Shown here one piece after another: positions 1 to 7,610 of a DNA stretch of 64,000 nt (positions are counted from its first letter, which is position 1; every line of letters begins with the position of its first letter). The position numbers and the translations under genes were made by a program. The stretch lies in assembly GCF_039523435.1 (NCBI RefSeq), contig NZ_BAAAFH010000003.1, forward strand, positions 434,001 to 498,000. Reading direction: 5' to 3'. Source of the DNA: Wandonia haliotis. Lineage in GTDB: Bacteria; Bacteroidota; Bacteroidia; Flavobacteriales_D; Crocinitomicaceae. Below the pieces are notes generated by a model, which saw only the letters and a list, made by a program, of their open reading frames with translations, had not been told where the DNA came from and searched no databases.

Positions 1-64
1 GGATAAGAATGGTTCGTTTCGTTTTCTTTGAAAATTCCTTTTTTTCCTTTTTCTGCTTTGCCAT
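1..64 (-). CDS. 5' end of an unidentified gene running off the left edge
   Basis: Reading leftward from an ATG whose A is at 64, the frame stays open to the window edge for 21 codons. It begins MAKQKKEKKEFSKK and then turns hydrophobic (TILI). A lysine-rich cytoplasmic start followed by a membrane segment is usual in Bacteroidota bifunctional penicillin-binding proteins and other bitopic proteins, but too little is visible to name it. The gap to the Lrp gene (65-157) is AT-rich and would hold its promoter and leader. Confidence 0.5.
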   Translation of the reverse strand, partial: MAKQKKEKKEFSKKTKRTILI

Positions 65-157
65 GTCACTCTATTGATGTGGTAAAAATACAAATATTAA
101 CGATTTTCAAGGAGAACCGGTTACAAAGCTTTTCACAAAAAACGCTAAAAAGAGAAA

Positions 158-637
158 TCAGTAAATACTACCCTGATCTTTGATGAGTTTCAGAACGAAG
201 TTGCTATGTAGTTTTGAAATGTGATCAATCTTGGAAAGTTTGGAAACAATAAACTCACGATAATCCTCTATATCGCGGACGGCGATTTGCAGAAGGTAGT
301 CAAAATCTCCTGAAATGTGGGCGCAAAGCTGTACTTCCGGAAAAGCAGTAACGGAACACTCAAAGTCGTCCAGAAACTCCTGTGTGTGCACTTTTAGAGA
401 GACCTGTGTAAATACAGTGAGTTTCTTCCCCAGAAGGGCAAGATCAATCTCGGCATGATATCCTTTGATAAAACCATTGTTTTCCAGTTTTCGGATACGT
501 TCGTAGGTGGGAGTATAGGTCAGGTTGAGTTCCTGCGCCACTTCTTTGGTGCTCAATTTCCCATTTTTACGGAGCAACTGGAGAATTTTCAGGTCCAGTT
601 CGTCCGTGCGGAAAGATATTTCATCTTTTTTTTGCAT
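158..637 (-). CDS. Lrp/AsnC-family transcriptional regulator
   Basis: This 159-residue protein has the size and layout of the Lrp/AsnC family. A winged helix-turn-helix occupies roughly residues 12-60 (DLKILQLLRKNGKLSTKEVA, then YERIRKLENNGFIKGY), and a RAM ligand-binding and oligomerisation domain fills about 75-150. Such proteins bind DNA as dimers or octamers and respond to amino acids. It is transcribed divergently from a sulfur amino-acid PLP enzyme 111 bp away, which suggests control by methionine, cysteine or a related compound. A 15-bp palindrome lies in the shared promoter region and touches this gene's own -7 element, so autoregulation is likely. The ligand is inferred from the neighbour. 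Confidence 0.93.
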   Translation of the reverse strand: MQKKDEISFRTDELDLKILQLLRKNGKLSTKEVAQELNLTYTPTYERIRKLENNGFIKGYHAEIDLALLGKKLTVFTQVSLKVHTQEFLDDFECSVTAFPEVQLCAHISGDFDYLLQIAVRDIEDYREFIVSKLSKIDHISKLHSNFVLKLIKDQGSIY

Positions 638-677
638 TCGAATTCATTTTTTCAGGTGAATTGTCAGAAATAGTAAT

Positions 678-685
678 CAAATATA
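678..685 (-). promoter_or_regulatory. -7 promoter element of the Lrp gene
   Basis: On the minus strand this reads TATATTTG, an exact match to the Bacteroidota -7 consensus TAnnTTTG. It lies about 40 bp before the Lrp start codon. No convincing -33 TTG is visible at the usual distance. The element overlaps the edge of the palindrome at 684-698. Confidence 0.5.
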
Positions 686-698
686 GATAGTATATCTA
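684..698. promoter_or_regulatory. Lrp-like palindromic operator between divergent genes
   Basis: TAGATA-GTA-TATCTA is a perfect 15-bp dyad, and the pairs two and three bases outside it also match. It agrees at 11 of 15 positions with the E. coli Lrp consensus YAGHAWATTWTDCTR. It sits between an Lrp-family gene and its divergent enzyme gene and touches the Lrp -7 element. The dyad is seen; binding by this regulator is inferred. Confidence 0.55.
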
Positions 699-748
699 AA
701 TAAATGAAACTTATTGGATAGATCATTTGTATTTAGGAAATTTGTAAG

Positions 749-1990
749 ATGAAGAAGATGAAACCGGAAAGTTTGATGATGTCTCACGGGTATAAACCGG
801 AGTTATCAGAAGGAGCGATTAAGTGCCCGATTTTTCAAACATCTACGTTTGTATTTAAATCGGCAGAAGAAGGAAAAGCATTTTTTGAATTGGCGTACGG
901 CCTTCGGGAAAAAGACCAGGATGAGGAATTGGGGTTGATTTATTCCCGGATTAATAATCCGGATCTGGAGATTCTGGAAAACCGCCTTTGTCTTTGGGAT
1001 GAGGCAGATGATTGTGCTGTTTTTGAAAGCGGAATGGCCGCTATTTCTACAGCCATGTTGTCTTTTTTAGATCCGGGAGATCTGATTTTATTCTCGAACC
1101 CGGTGTACGGAGGGACGGATCATTTTATTCGTCACGTACTGCCTCGTTTTTGTGTGGATGTACTGGCATTCAACCCTACGGACAGCAAAGAAGAGATTAT
1201 TCGGATGGTGGAAGCATCCGGAAAGGCGGATAAGTTGAAAATGATGTACCTGGAAACGCCGGCCAATCCGAATAACCAGTTGACGGATATCGGAATGTGT
1301 CGCGAGATCGCGGATCATTTCTCGACGGAAGAGAAGCGAGTTATTCTGGCGTGTGATAATACATATATGGGACCGGTTTGGCAGCATCCGATTAAGCACG
1401 GAGCAGATTTGGTTTTGTATTCCGCGACAAAATATATCGGGGGACACAGTGACCTGATTGCCGGAGCTTGTCTGGGTTCGGCAAACTATATGGCAAAGGT
1501 GAAAGAATACCGTACTTTCCTCGGAAATATGGCGGCACCTCATACGGGATGGCTTTTAATGCGAAGTCTTGAGACGCTGAAAGTACGTATGGACGAGCAG
1601 GCAAGAAATGCATTTCATGTAGCTGCTTTTCTGAAAGATCATCCGATGGTCGAAAAGATTTACTTCCTGGGGTATCCGGAAAATGATCGTCAGAAAGCAA
1701 TTGTCGAGAAGCAATGTCTTTCGTATGGAGCGATGATTTCTTTTGACATCAAAGGCGGAGAAAAAGAAGCTTTCCGCTTTTTGAACGGATTGCGCTTGAT
1801 AAAACTTGCCGTGAGTTTGGGAAGTACAGAATCATTGGCAGAACATCCTGCGACTATGACACATATTGGTGTGGATCCGGAGGATAAGAAGCGTTTTAAT
1901 ATTTCGGACAAACTGGTACGTCTTTCAATCGGTGTGGAAAACTACGAGGATCTGATCGCAGATATTTCGCAGGCACTGGACAAGGTGTAG
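749..1990 (+). CDS. Cys/Met metabolism PLP enzyme (methionine gamma-lyase / cystathionine gamma-synthase type)
   Basis: A 413-residue enzyme of the trans-sulfuration (Cys/Met metabolism) PLP family, fold type I. The PLP-binding lysine is K228 in the motif SATKYIGGHSD. YSRINNP near residue 70 and ESGMAAIS near 95 are also characteristic. Members cleave or exchange C-S bonds of methionine, homocysteine or O-activated homoserine; the exact reaction cannot be read from sequence. The divergent Lrp/AsnC gene fits degradation or synthesis of a sulfur amino acid. ATG at 749 follows the Lrp operator; internal methionines at codons 4, 10 and 11 are less likely starts. Confidence 0.9.
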   Translation: MKKMKPESLMMSHGYKPELSEGAIKCPIFQTSTFVFKSAEEGKAFFELAYGLREKDQDEELGLIYSRINNPDLEILENRLCLWDEADDCAVFESGMAAISTAMLSFLDPGDLILFSNPVYGGTDHFIRHVLPRFCVDVLAFNPTDSKEEIIRMVEASGKADKLKMMYLETPANPNNQLTDIGMCREIADHFSTEEKRVILACDNTYMGPVWQHPIKHGADLVLYSATKYIGGHSDLIAGACLGSANYMAKVKEYRTFLGNMAAPHTGWLLMRSLETLKVRMDEQARNAFHVAAFLKDHPMVEKIYFLGYPENDRQKAIVEKQCLSYGAMISFDIKGGEKEAFRFLNGLRLIKLAVSLGSTESLAEHPATMTHIGVDPEDKKRFNISDKLVRLSIGVENYEDLIADISQALDKV

Positions 1991-2056
1991 AAAAAAGAGT
2001 GGATCCGATTCGTTATTGGAACTTTTTAGATATTTTAGCCTCGTAATTGAGGCACT

Positions 2057-2133
2057 GGGGATGTAGCTCAGTTGGCTAGAGCGCTTGACTGGCAGTCAAG
2101 AGGTCGTCGGTTCGAGCCCGATCTTCTCCACCA
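2057..2133 (+). tRNA. tRNA-Ala (anticodon GGC)
   Basis: A full cloverleaf of 77 nt with encoded CCA. The anticodon stem CTTGA/TCAAG closes the loop CTGGCAG, giving anticodon GGC at 2091-2093. The acceptor stem has a G3-T70 wobble, the identity element for alanyl-tRNA synthetase. The T loop is TTCGAGC and the D arm contains GCTCAGTTGGCTAGAGC. One acceptor mismatch (T6-T67) is present. The gene is followed at once by a terminator and then by an accessory segment with a recombinase remnant, as expected of a tRNA used as an integration target. Confidence 0.95.
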
Positions 2134-2175
2134 AAGCGGACAAAGAGTTAAAACACTTGCTTTGTCCGCTTTTTT
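2134..2175 (+). terminator. Rho-independent terminator of the tRNA
   Basis: A perfect 12-bp stem, AAGCGGACAAAG (2134-2145) with CTTTGTCCGCTT (2160-2171), a 14-nt loop, and a T run to 2175. It starts directly after the CCA end. Confidence 0.85.
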
Positions 2176-2180
2176 GTTTT
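2164..2180. repeat. Candidate left att-like repeat
   Basis: GTCCGCTTTTTTGTTTT here matches GTCCGCTCTTTTGTTTT at 5844-5860 at 16 of 17 positions. The left copy is part of the tRNA terminator's 3' arm. The pair brackets the nuclease cassette and the recombinase remnant. The T-rich half weakens the statistical weight, so this is a candidate only. Confidence 0.4.
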
Positions 2181-2613
2181 TTTAAACCCTTGGTATAGTT
2201 GAGAATGGGCGCGAATACTTCATCTAATTCAGTGGTTCGATTTTTTCTCCTCTTGACTTATCAACTTTTGTTTCTCGACCATTCTCTAATTCTGTGCCAA
2301 GAAGTAGTTTGTCGCTTGTAAAACCAACAAAGCTTGTCGAGAATTGTACCAAAGGATAATTGCGAGAGGAAAATCGAAAAAGCTAGCATTAATAGCTGTG
2401 GCCAATAAATGAATCAAACAAGTCTTCGCTATTGCAAAATCAGGATTGGTTTACGACGAAAATTACCGAAGTGTAAATCCCGTATTGTTTTCAACAATAG
2501 TTGAATTTTTTCTTGGATTTTACCACGGTTCATTGTTATCCTCTTTTTTCTATCTCCACGAAACAACTCGATAATCCGAGTAATTTTCATCCATATCTTT
2601 CATTCTATTTTCT
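2181..2613. other. Non-coding stretch at the start of the accessory segment
   Basis: No gene is supported here. GAGAATGG (2201-2208) is inverted as CCATTCTC (2279-2286), and TGGTTCGATTTT (2234-2245) recurs exactly at 5831-5842. These may be decayed integration debris. The stretch ends at an assembly gap. Confidence 0.4.
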
Positions 2614-2696
2614 NNNNNNNNNNNNNNNNNNNNNNNNNNNNNNNNNNNNNNNNNNNNNNNNNNNNNNNNNNNNNNNNNNNNNNNNNNNNNNNNNNN
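2614..2696. other. Assembly gap (83 N)
   Basis: An unresolved run of N that cuts the 3' part of the minus-strand CxxC gene. Its true length and the frame beyond it are unknown. Confidence 0.99.
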
Positions 2697-3012
2697 GACG
2701 ATATCTTTTTTGGCTTCCGTGACTGCCATCTTCATTGTAAAAGAAGAAAGGTCGATTACACTTAGGGCATTGATGAATTTCACAATTCCAATAAGGATAT
2801 TCGTTAAGCAAAATTGGAGCTTGTTCTCCCCAATATTCTTTTGGAGACTCCATATTTAGATCTTGTTCAATTTTCCCTATTCTTACTAATTCGGGTTCAA
2901 ATTTCGGATTCCAATCATTCCAACCTTTGAATTTAGAATGGTCGCAATCATTTTCAACTATTTCTAAGTTGTTTAAAAATTGGATTAGATTATTTTGATT
3001 GATTTTTTCCAT
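2697..3012 (-). CDS. Hypothetical CxxC protein, 3' end lost in assembly gap
   Basis: The ATG at 3012 opens 105 readable codons before the N run. The protein is acidic and aromatic (KGWNDWNPKFEPELV) and carries CPKC about 80 residues in, just after a PYWNC motif, so a small zinc-binding site is possible. The stretch from APILLNEYPYWNC through CPKC to RYR recalls immunity-like proteins seen near polymorphic toxins, but this resemblance is from memory. The start is 10 nt after the GTTATCC end of an attC-like hairpin, like a cassette gene. Where the protein ends is unknown. Confidence 0.55.
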
Positions 3013-3024
3013 TCTAATTGAGGA

Positions 3025-3080
3025 TAACGGTTCTAAGCTAAGCGGTCGTTTTAATGCCGCTTAGGTTTTGTTACCCAACG
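3025..3080. repeat. attC-like hairpin between cassette genes
   Basis: CTAAGCGG (3038-3045) pairs perfectly with CCGCTTAG (3057-3064). Outside it TAAC (3025-3028) pairs with GTTA (3070-3073), and the block continues as CCCAACG to 3080. Read along the genes (minus strand) it runs CGTTGGGTAAC, long imperfect stem, GTTATCC, then the next start codon. This recalls the folded recombination site of an integron cassette, although the boxes do not match the strict GTTRRRY/RYYYAAC rule. It may also act as a weak terminator. Confidence 0.45.
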
Positions 3081-3081
3081 T

Positions 3082-3420
3082 TTATTTGATATTCCAGTTA
3101 CGGTAAGTGTCAGTGTACTTGTTATAATATCTTTTCATAGATGCTTGATACTGTCCAATAACTAAAATAGCATCACTATTTGTCGGAAGTGTTTCTTCAT
3201 CGAGTAAATCCAAAAAACCTATTGTGGGTTCTTCATTGAGCAACTCCTGTAGTTGAGTTAAAACTCGATTTACATTTTTGCATTTGAAAGTATTCAATGG
3301 TTCATCAGGTTTCTTCTTTGAAAATTCTTTCATTTCTAGATAGATTGAATCCAAGAGTTCACTTAACATTTTAAATTTTTCAACATTCTCGGCGGATTGA
3401 TAATATTCTTTTTTTGACAT
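3082..3420 (-). CDS. Small hypothetical protein, paralogue of its upstream neighbour
   Basis: This 112-residue protein has no recognisable domain. It is clearly a paralogue of the gene just upstream: both share LN(T/S)FK, VNxVL, an acidic patch, LP(T/S)NSD and (I/L)xQY in the same order. The ATG overlaps the previous stop by one base (TAATG), so translation is coupled. It is the last gene of a three-gene set behind a predicted nuclease and may be an accessory or immunity subunit; that role is inferred only from position. Its stop is next to the attC-like hairpin. Confidence 0.7.
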   Translation of the reverse strand: MSKKEYYQSAENVEKFKMLSELLDSIYLEMKEFSKKKPDEPLNTFKCKNVNRVLTQLQELLNEEPTIGFLDLLDEETLPTNSDAILVIGQYQASMKRYYNKYTDTYRNWNIK

Positions 3421-3812
3421 TATTTCTTGATATTTTTAGGTGGATAAGTTTCTGTTTTTGTTCCCTTCCAAGACCAGTAAATCTTTGCAACGCTTCCGCT
3501 GATAGTATATTCAATCTCGGATGTAATATTTTCCTCTCTCAAACTTTCCATACAGTTTATGTATTGAGACAGAACGAGGGTAACATCGCTGTTACTAGGT
3601 AAGTCGTCTTCATCAAACTCATCAAAGTCATCGAAAGGTTTATAATCTTTACCAAGAAGGACATTTGCTCTTTTCAAAACTTGATTTACCATTTTCAATT
3701 TGAATGAATTTAAAGCATCAGTATATGACTTCTTCGAAAGATTGGAAATCTCATCATGTAATCCTTCTAATTGGTTTAGAATTTTTTTAAAATCCTCAAT
3801 ATTTATTTTCAT
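3420..3812 (-). CDS. Small acidic hypothetical protein of the nuclease cassette
   Basis: I place the start at the ATG at 3812 (130 residues, MKINIEDF) rather than the TTG at 3836, which would overlap the nuclease gene; the ATG lies 11 nt after the nuclease stop. An aspartate/glutamate-rich patch (DDFDEFDEDDLP) precedes the conserved PSNSD motif shared with the downstream paralogue. The C-terminus (SGSVAKIYWSWKG) is not shared. Function unknown; an acidic partner could bind or hold back the nuclease, but this is inference. Confidence 0.68.
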   Translation of the reverse strand: MKINIEDFKKILNQLEGLHDEISNLSKKSYTDALNSFKLKMVNQVLKRANVLLGKDYKPFDDFDEFDEDDLPSNSDVTLVLSQYINCMESLREENITSEIEYTISGSVAKIYWSWKGTKTETYPPKNIKK

Positions 3813-3823
3813 TGTAATTGCTT

Positions 3824-5197
3824 TTAAGATGGGCAAGCCCTAATGAATTCAACGTATTTCTTTTTAATAACCTCAATAGGATCTCTCTGTTTGCTTATGA
3901 ACACTTGTGTCATCATTTTTAAGTCTGAATCATCAAGAATTAAAATACACCTTCTTTGTCCTGACCATAAATCAATAGTGTTTTTAAAAACCTTTTTTTG
4001 CGGTGGATTCCTGGTTACTATAATCCCAAATCTTCCGAATTGATCGTTCAAATATCTATTTAATTGAAATATATGATCTCGATTAACTTCATGAACGTTT
4101 TTAAGTTCAAAAACAATTTGTTTACTTCCATAGTCATTATAAATCTCTTTCAAGAAATTGGTGGAAGTGTTATTATAGAATATTAAATCTCTTATTAAAA
4201 CACCAGAATCCGTTCTGCTTTGTTCACTTGCAAAATCCAAGTGTGGGTAGAGGAGTGAAGCCATTAGCTGACATGTATTATCCTCATATTTCCTATCTGC
4301 ATTATCGCTTTTCCCGGATGGAAGTTTAGTAATTGTAGAAATTTTTCTTTTTGCTGAAGTTACCGGGATTTGAGTAAATAATGGATCATTTTTACAGTTT
4401 TCAAGCTGCTTTTCTTTGATAGCTGTGTAGGCCTGAACGATGTCATAGTTATGACGATTAAAATCAAGCAATTTAATCTTGTCGGGGAAATCATTACCTT
4501 CCTTGTGAATTTTGGATATGTAATAATTATTGAAATAATCATCACTATTCAACCAAGGCATGTGCTTCAACCACCTTTTAGGGATTAATAAAATTGGAGA
4601 TTTTGTACTAGGATTTATTGGTAAATGTGTCTCTTCTTCCCCAAACGAATTTGTCTTTGAATTATATATATTCTGTAGTTTAACTTTTTCAATTGGGATT
4701 CCATACTTTTCAGATTGTTCAATAGTAAAATCAACCAAAAAGGATTGAATGAAATTACATGCGATATCGCTTACTCTGTCTTTGGAAAAGTTATCTACTA
4801 GTAATTGAATTTCTTCGAAATGAGTGAATCCATTCTTGTTAATTTGAGGAATAGATTTGAATTGGCTCAGTACATTAACGGCTAATTTTTCACCGATTCT
4901 TTTACCAGCTTTTGTCTTTGAGTTACCAAGTCCCGCTTCATCGCATTCAGATGCTCTAATTAATAAGTCAATCGCTTCTTTTTCCATGCCTTTATTAACT
5001 AAATGACCAAGGTGATTAAAGCTGTTCGTTATTAAAAGATGTAAAGAGTTATCTTGCATCGATGGAGATTTCCACAACAGGAATGGGTCTACATAAAGTG
5101 GAATGTCTTCATCAATGAACGGAATCGCAAAATCAACCTCCTCCTGAGTTATTGGAATGTTATGAAAATCGTTAAGTCTCGGTCGTACAATGCTCAT
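3824..5197 (-). CDS. Predicted PD-(D/E)XK-type nuclease of an accessory cassette
   Basis: A 457-residue protein that begins RPRLNDFHNIPI and continues with an N-terminal domain of unknown type (EEVDFAIPFIDEDIPLYVDP). The last third looks like a restriction-endonuclease fold: KYEDNTCQ, then a strand with RDLIFYNN, then IVFELKN, which fits the spaced E...D...ExK signature. QLNRYLND after it is the usual following helix. It heads a tight set with two small paralogous proteins in AT-rich DNA next to a tRNA and a recombinase remnant, so a defence or mobile-element role is likely. The fold call is from motif spacing alone. Confidence 0.62.
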   Translation of the reverse strand: MSIVRPRLNDFHNIPITQEEVDFAIPFIDEDIPLYVDPFLLWKSPSMQDNSLHLLITNSFNHLGHLVNKGMEKEAIDLLIRASECDEAGLGNSKTKAGKRIGEKLAVNVLSQFKSIPQINKNGFTHFEEIQLLVDNFSKDRVSDIACNFIQSFLVDFTIEQSEKYGIPIEKVKLQNIYNSKTNSFGEEETHLPINPSTKSPILLIPKRWLKHMPWLNSDDYFNNYYISKIHKEGNDFPDKIKLLDFNRHNYDIVQAYTAIKEKQLENCKNDPLFTQIPVTSAKRKISTITKLPSGKSDNADRKYEDNTCQLMASLLYPHLDFASEQSRTDSGVLIRDLIFYNNTSTNFLKEIYNDYGSKQIVFELKNVHEVNRDHIFQLNRYLNDQFGRFGIIVTRNPPQKKVFKNTIDLWSGQRRCILILDDSDLKMMTQVFISKQRDPIEVIKKKYVEFIRACPS

Positions 5198-5207
5198 TCT
5201 TGTTAAT

Positions 5208-5217
5208 GTTGGGTAAC
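5208..5217. repeat. Inverted copy of the cassette border sequence
   Basis: GTTGGGTAAC here is the exact reverse complement of GTTACCCAAC at 3070-3079. In gene direction it gives GTTACCCAAC ten bases before the nuclease ATG, comparable to GTTATCC ahead of the CxxC gene. The two sequences bracket the nuclease plus its two small partners. Confidence 0.45.
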
Positions 5218-5253
5218 TAGTTTATACATCCAATTTAACCATACATTACCGTC

Positions 5254-5273
5254 TACAATATGGAAATATTGTA
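5254..5273. promoter_or_regulatory. Palindrome upstream of the nuclease gene
   Basis: TACAATAT-GGAA-ATATTGTA is a perfect 8-bp dyad about 55 bp ahead of the nuclease start. It could be an operator or part of the cassette promoter; no TAnnTTTG element is visible beside it. Confidence 0.35.
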
Positions 5274-5321
5274 CAGTTTTACTGAATATTACATTGTGAA
5301 AATTAATGAAATGTTTTTGAT

Positions 5322-5759
5322 TTACAAATCATCAAACGGACTTTGAATGTTTTGTAAACTCTTTTGACTTTGATTAATGCTGTTTTTAATGATTGACCTA
5401 CCAGACTTTTGCCCTTCAAATAGCCATTTTTTTGGCTTGAATAGTTTGTAATATTGACGTAATAACTCAATGATTGTATCTGAAATAGGAATGTATCGAT
5501 CCTTGTTTCCCTTACTTTGGTTCATTTTCAATAGCTTTCTCTGGCTATCAATAGCTGCAGGTTTTAACTGAATAAACTCACTTCTCCTTAAACCACATGC
5601 GTAAATTAGTGTAAGTATCATTCGGTGTTTTATATTTGAATGTGCTTCTAATATTGCTTTAACTTCCTGCTTGCTCAATACATTAGGGAGTAAATTTTCC
5701 TTTCTTGGCCGCTGCACCAAATCAATATCTATTTCTCTTTTTTCTGTTGTTTTCTTCAT
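5322..5759 (-). pseudogene. Tyrosine recombinase (XerD/phage-integrase type) remnant
   Basis: The 145 residues match the first half of a tyrosine recombinase catalytic domain: LPNVLSKQEVKAIL, then YACGLRRSEF with the first catalytic arginine, then KGNKDRYIPIS with the catalytic lysine strand. The protein stops soon after WLFEGQ, before the HxxR box, the final histidine and the nucleophilic tyrosine. Codons beyond the stop do not restore them, and upstream the frame is open only to a stop near 5873 with no core-binding domain. It is truncated at both ends and cannot be active. Probably the decayed integrase of the island. Confidence 0.82.
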
Positions 5760-5843
5760 AAAAAATAACTGCTGGTATTCATTTCTTGAAATTGTAAGAG
5801 CCCCTAAAAATTCAATCTTATTGATTCTTTTGGTTCGATTTTC

Positions 5844-5860
5844 GTCCGCTCTTTTGTTTT
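5844..5860. repeat. Candidate right att-like repeat
   Basis: GTCCGCTCTTTTGTTTT, 16 of 17 identical to 2164-2180 beside the tRNA, preceded at 5831 by TGGTTCGATTTT which also recurs at 2234. It would mark the far end of the island, just beyond the recombinase remnant. Confidence 0.4.
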
Positions 5861-6198
5861 ATGAATTTTGTGGTATCGTCGAGGATATGTGTAAATATCC
5901 TTGTTGGTTTACGTAGTTTGAATTGGGTTGGCATCAACGCCCAACTGTTCCCTCTTATACGAAAAAAAGCAGCTAAAACACATTTGATTTTCAATAGGTT
6001 ATAAAATATGTTCTCTCCCCCTGTAACTTTTAGTTACTTATAATTGTTTTACAGATATGAGAATGAATACTGATTTTAGTTGGTAGAACAACCCTGAAAA
6101 TCATTTAATACAACAAATAAATTAATCGGTTTACTATAATTTAGCAGAGAAACAACAAACCTTTTTTGATTTTGCACCAAAACCATTTTTATACACTT
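5861..6198. other. Intergenic stretch without a supported gene
   Basis: AT-rich sequence between the island and the surface-protein region. I see no conserved coding frame and no strong hairpin. The promoter of the next gene begins at its right end. Confidence 0.5.
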
Positions 6199-6232
6199 TT
6201 GTAAATAGTATTTCCTAAAAAGGTTATGTTTG
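6199..6232 (+). promoter_or_regulatory. Promoter of the tail-fibre-like gene
   Basis: TTG at 6199-6201, a 23-nt spacer, then TATGTTTG at 6225-6232, an exact TAnnTTTG -7 element. The start codon follows 24 nt later. As the next genes are closely packed, this may drive much of the surface-protein region up to 9.8 kb or beyond. Confidence 0.55.
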
Positions 6233-6256
6233 TAACGTATCAAAACAATTTAATCT

Positions 6257-7510
6257 ATGAAAAGAGTATTTTTTACACTTACTACATTCGCTTTATTAGT
6301 AGGAAATCAGAACAGTTTCGCACAAAACAACCCCGACTGTCAGCAAATATCGCTGAATAATCAGATTGCCGTCAGCAACGACAGCACCACCATTACCGCT
6401 GTAGAAACTTCAGGGAATTACCAGTGGGTACGTGCCGACCAGAACAACGCTGCCATCGGCGGGGCAACGCTTTCGTCTTTCAGTCCGCAGCAAACGGGCG
6501 TGTATGCCGTGCTGATTACGTCTGCCGAATGCCCAACGGTATCCGTTGTATCGCAAAGCGTCTCGATGAACAAAGACGATATGGAAATAGCGGGTAATCT
6601 CAATGTGGCAGGCGATGCCAAGTTCGTACAGGACGTTGGCGTTGGCAAAAAACTGATACTCGATGAAATCACTACCCTTGACTCCATTGGGGCTGGCCAA
6701 TTAGATAAAATCGGATTGTTAGGACGAGACGGCAATACCAACGGAGAGGTAAAACGCATAGGCGGTATGATCCTATCAGACATCATCTACCAGCCACGAA
6801 CCTGTTTTGCCGGCTCCACGCCAACATGGGCCAACGGACCGGACAAGCTCTATGCCCTTTGCGGCAATGTCGGTATCAGAACCAACGATCCTAAATATGC
6901 ATTGGATGTACGCAGCAGGGGGTATTTTCAGGGCGGGTTACGATTGGGAGACGCTCCGGTCAATTCGGAAAACGAAAGCCCATACATCACCATTGCCCGG
7001 AATTTCAACAACAATTCGCGACCAGCTTTTCAATTGATCCATACTGCAAGTGGCGTATCGCAGGAACGGGTTACCATTACCAATACGGGTGATGTACGCG
7101 CCCGCCAGTTGACATTGCACGATTATGAAAATGACAGAACTATTTTCTCCGTAGATGTTAACGGTAACCTCCGGTTGAGCAATGCCAGTCGCACACTCAT
7201 GATGATGAATACAAGTGACGAGACGTTCTATACCCGGAGAATCATTGTAGACCAGAATACATGGCCGGACTATGTGTTTGAAGAAGATTATCAGCTTCGT
7301 TCTTTGTACGAAGTCCGGGACTTTATCAAAGAAAAGGGACACCTCCCGGGAGTACCGTCACGCGAAAATGTATTGGAACAAGGAAGTGACCTTGGCGAGA
7401 TGAATCGTATATTGCTTGAAAAAATAGAAGAATTGACACTGTACTCAATCGAGCAACGGGAAGAAATCGACCGTTTGAAACAACAGGTACAGGAACTCCT
7501 AAATGAATAA
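6257..7510 (+). CDS. Secreted tail-fibre-like surface protein with Ig-like N-terminal domain
   Basis: 417 residues. A signal peptide (about 1-22, ending NSFAQ) is followed by an Ig-like domain (about 28-100; GNYQWVRA and TGVYAVLIT). The middle repeats short beta elements (NLNVAGDAKF, NGNLRLSN) as in trimeric fibres. The C-terminus has the Bacteroidota tail-fibre ending: FEEDYQLRSL, FIKEKGHLPGVPS, GEMNRILLEKIEEL and a terminal coiled coil IDRLKQQVQELL. It has no T9SS sorting domain. Base composition is more GC-rich than the AT-rich barrels after it, which suggests separate origins. Its last 17 codons recur in the chimeric ORF at 8807. Confidence 0.75.
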   Translation: MKRVFFTLTTFALLVGNQNSFAQNNPDCQQISLNNQIAVSNDSTTITAVETSGNYQWVRADQNNAAIGGATLSSFSPQQTGVYAVLITSAECPTVSVVSQSVSMNKDDMEIAGNLNVAGDAKFVQDVGVGKKLILDEITTLDSIGAGQLDKIGLLGRDGNTNGEVKRIGGMILSDIIYQPRTCFAGSTPTWANGPDKLYALCGNVGIRTNDPKYALDVRSRGYFQGGLRLGDAPVNSENESPYITIARNFNNNSRPAFQLIHTASGVSQERVTITNTGDVRARQLTLHDYENDRTIFSVDVNGNLRLSNASRTLMMMNTSDETFYTRRIIVDQNTWPDYVFEEDYQLRSLYEVRDFIKEKGHLPGVPSRENVLEQGSDLGEMNRILLEKIEELTLYSIEQREEIDRLKQQVQELLNE

Positions 7511-7610
7511 TTGTTATGAAATCTGTTCAATCTATTTTTTTGTTGGTCGGTGTTGTTAGTCTCGGAGCGAGGGCACAGCAAAATGATGGTAGGGGGTTGG
7601 GTGTAGATTC
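7458..7610 (+). repeat. Duplicated junction block, copy 1
   Basis: This 153-bp block covers the end of the tail-fibre gene and the start of the next gene. It recurs at 9030-9182 with few changes at a constant offset of 1572 bp. It is the footprint of a duplication that carried an adhesin end together with the leader of a barrel gene. Confidence 0.9.

Noticed and set aside
2501..2783. Open frames spanning the first N run
   Set aside because: They are open only because N is untranslatable; outside the gap they are short and unlike proteins. Only the frame starting at 3012 is supported.
3025..3080. A canonical integron attC site
   Set aside because: The outer boxes are GGGTAAC and GTTATCC, which do not fit RYYYAAC and GTTRRRY, and no IntI is visible. 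I kept it only as attC-like.
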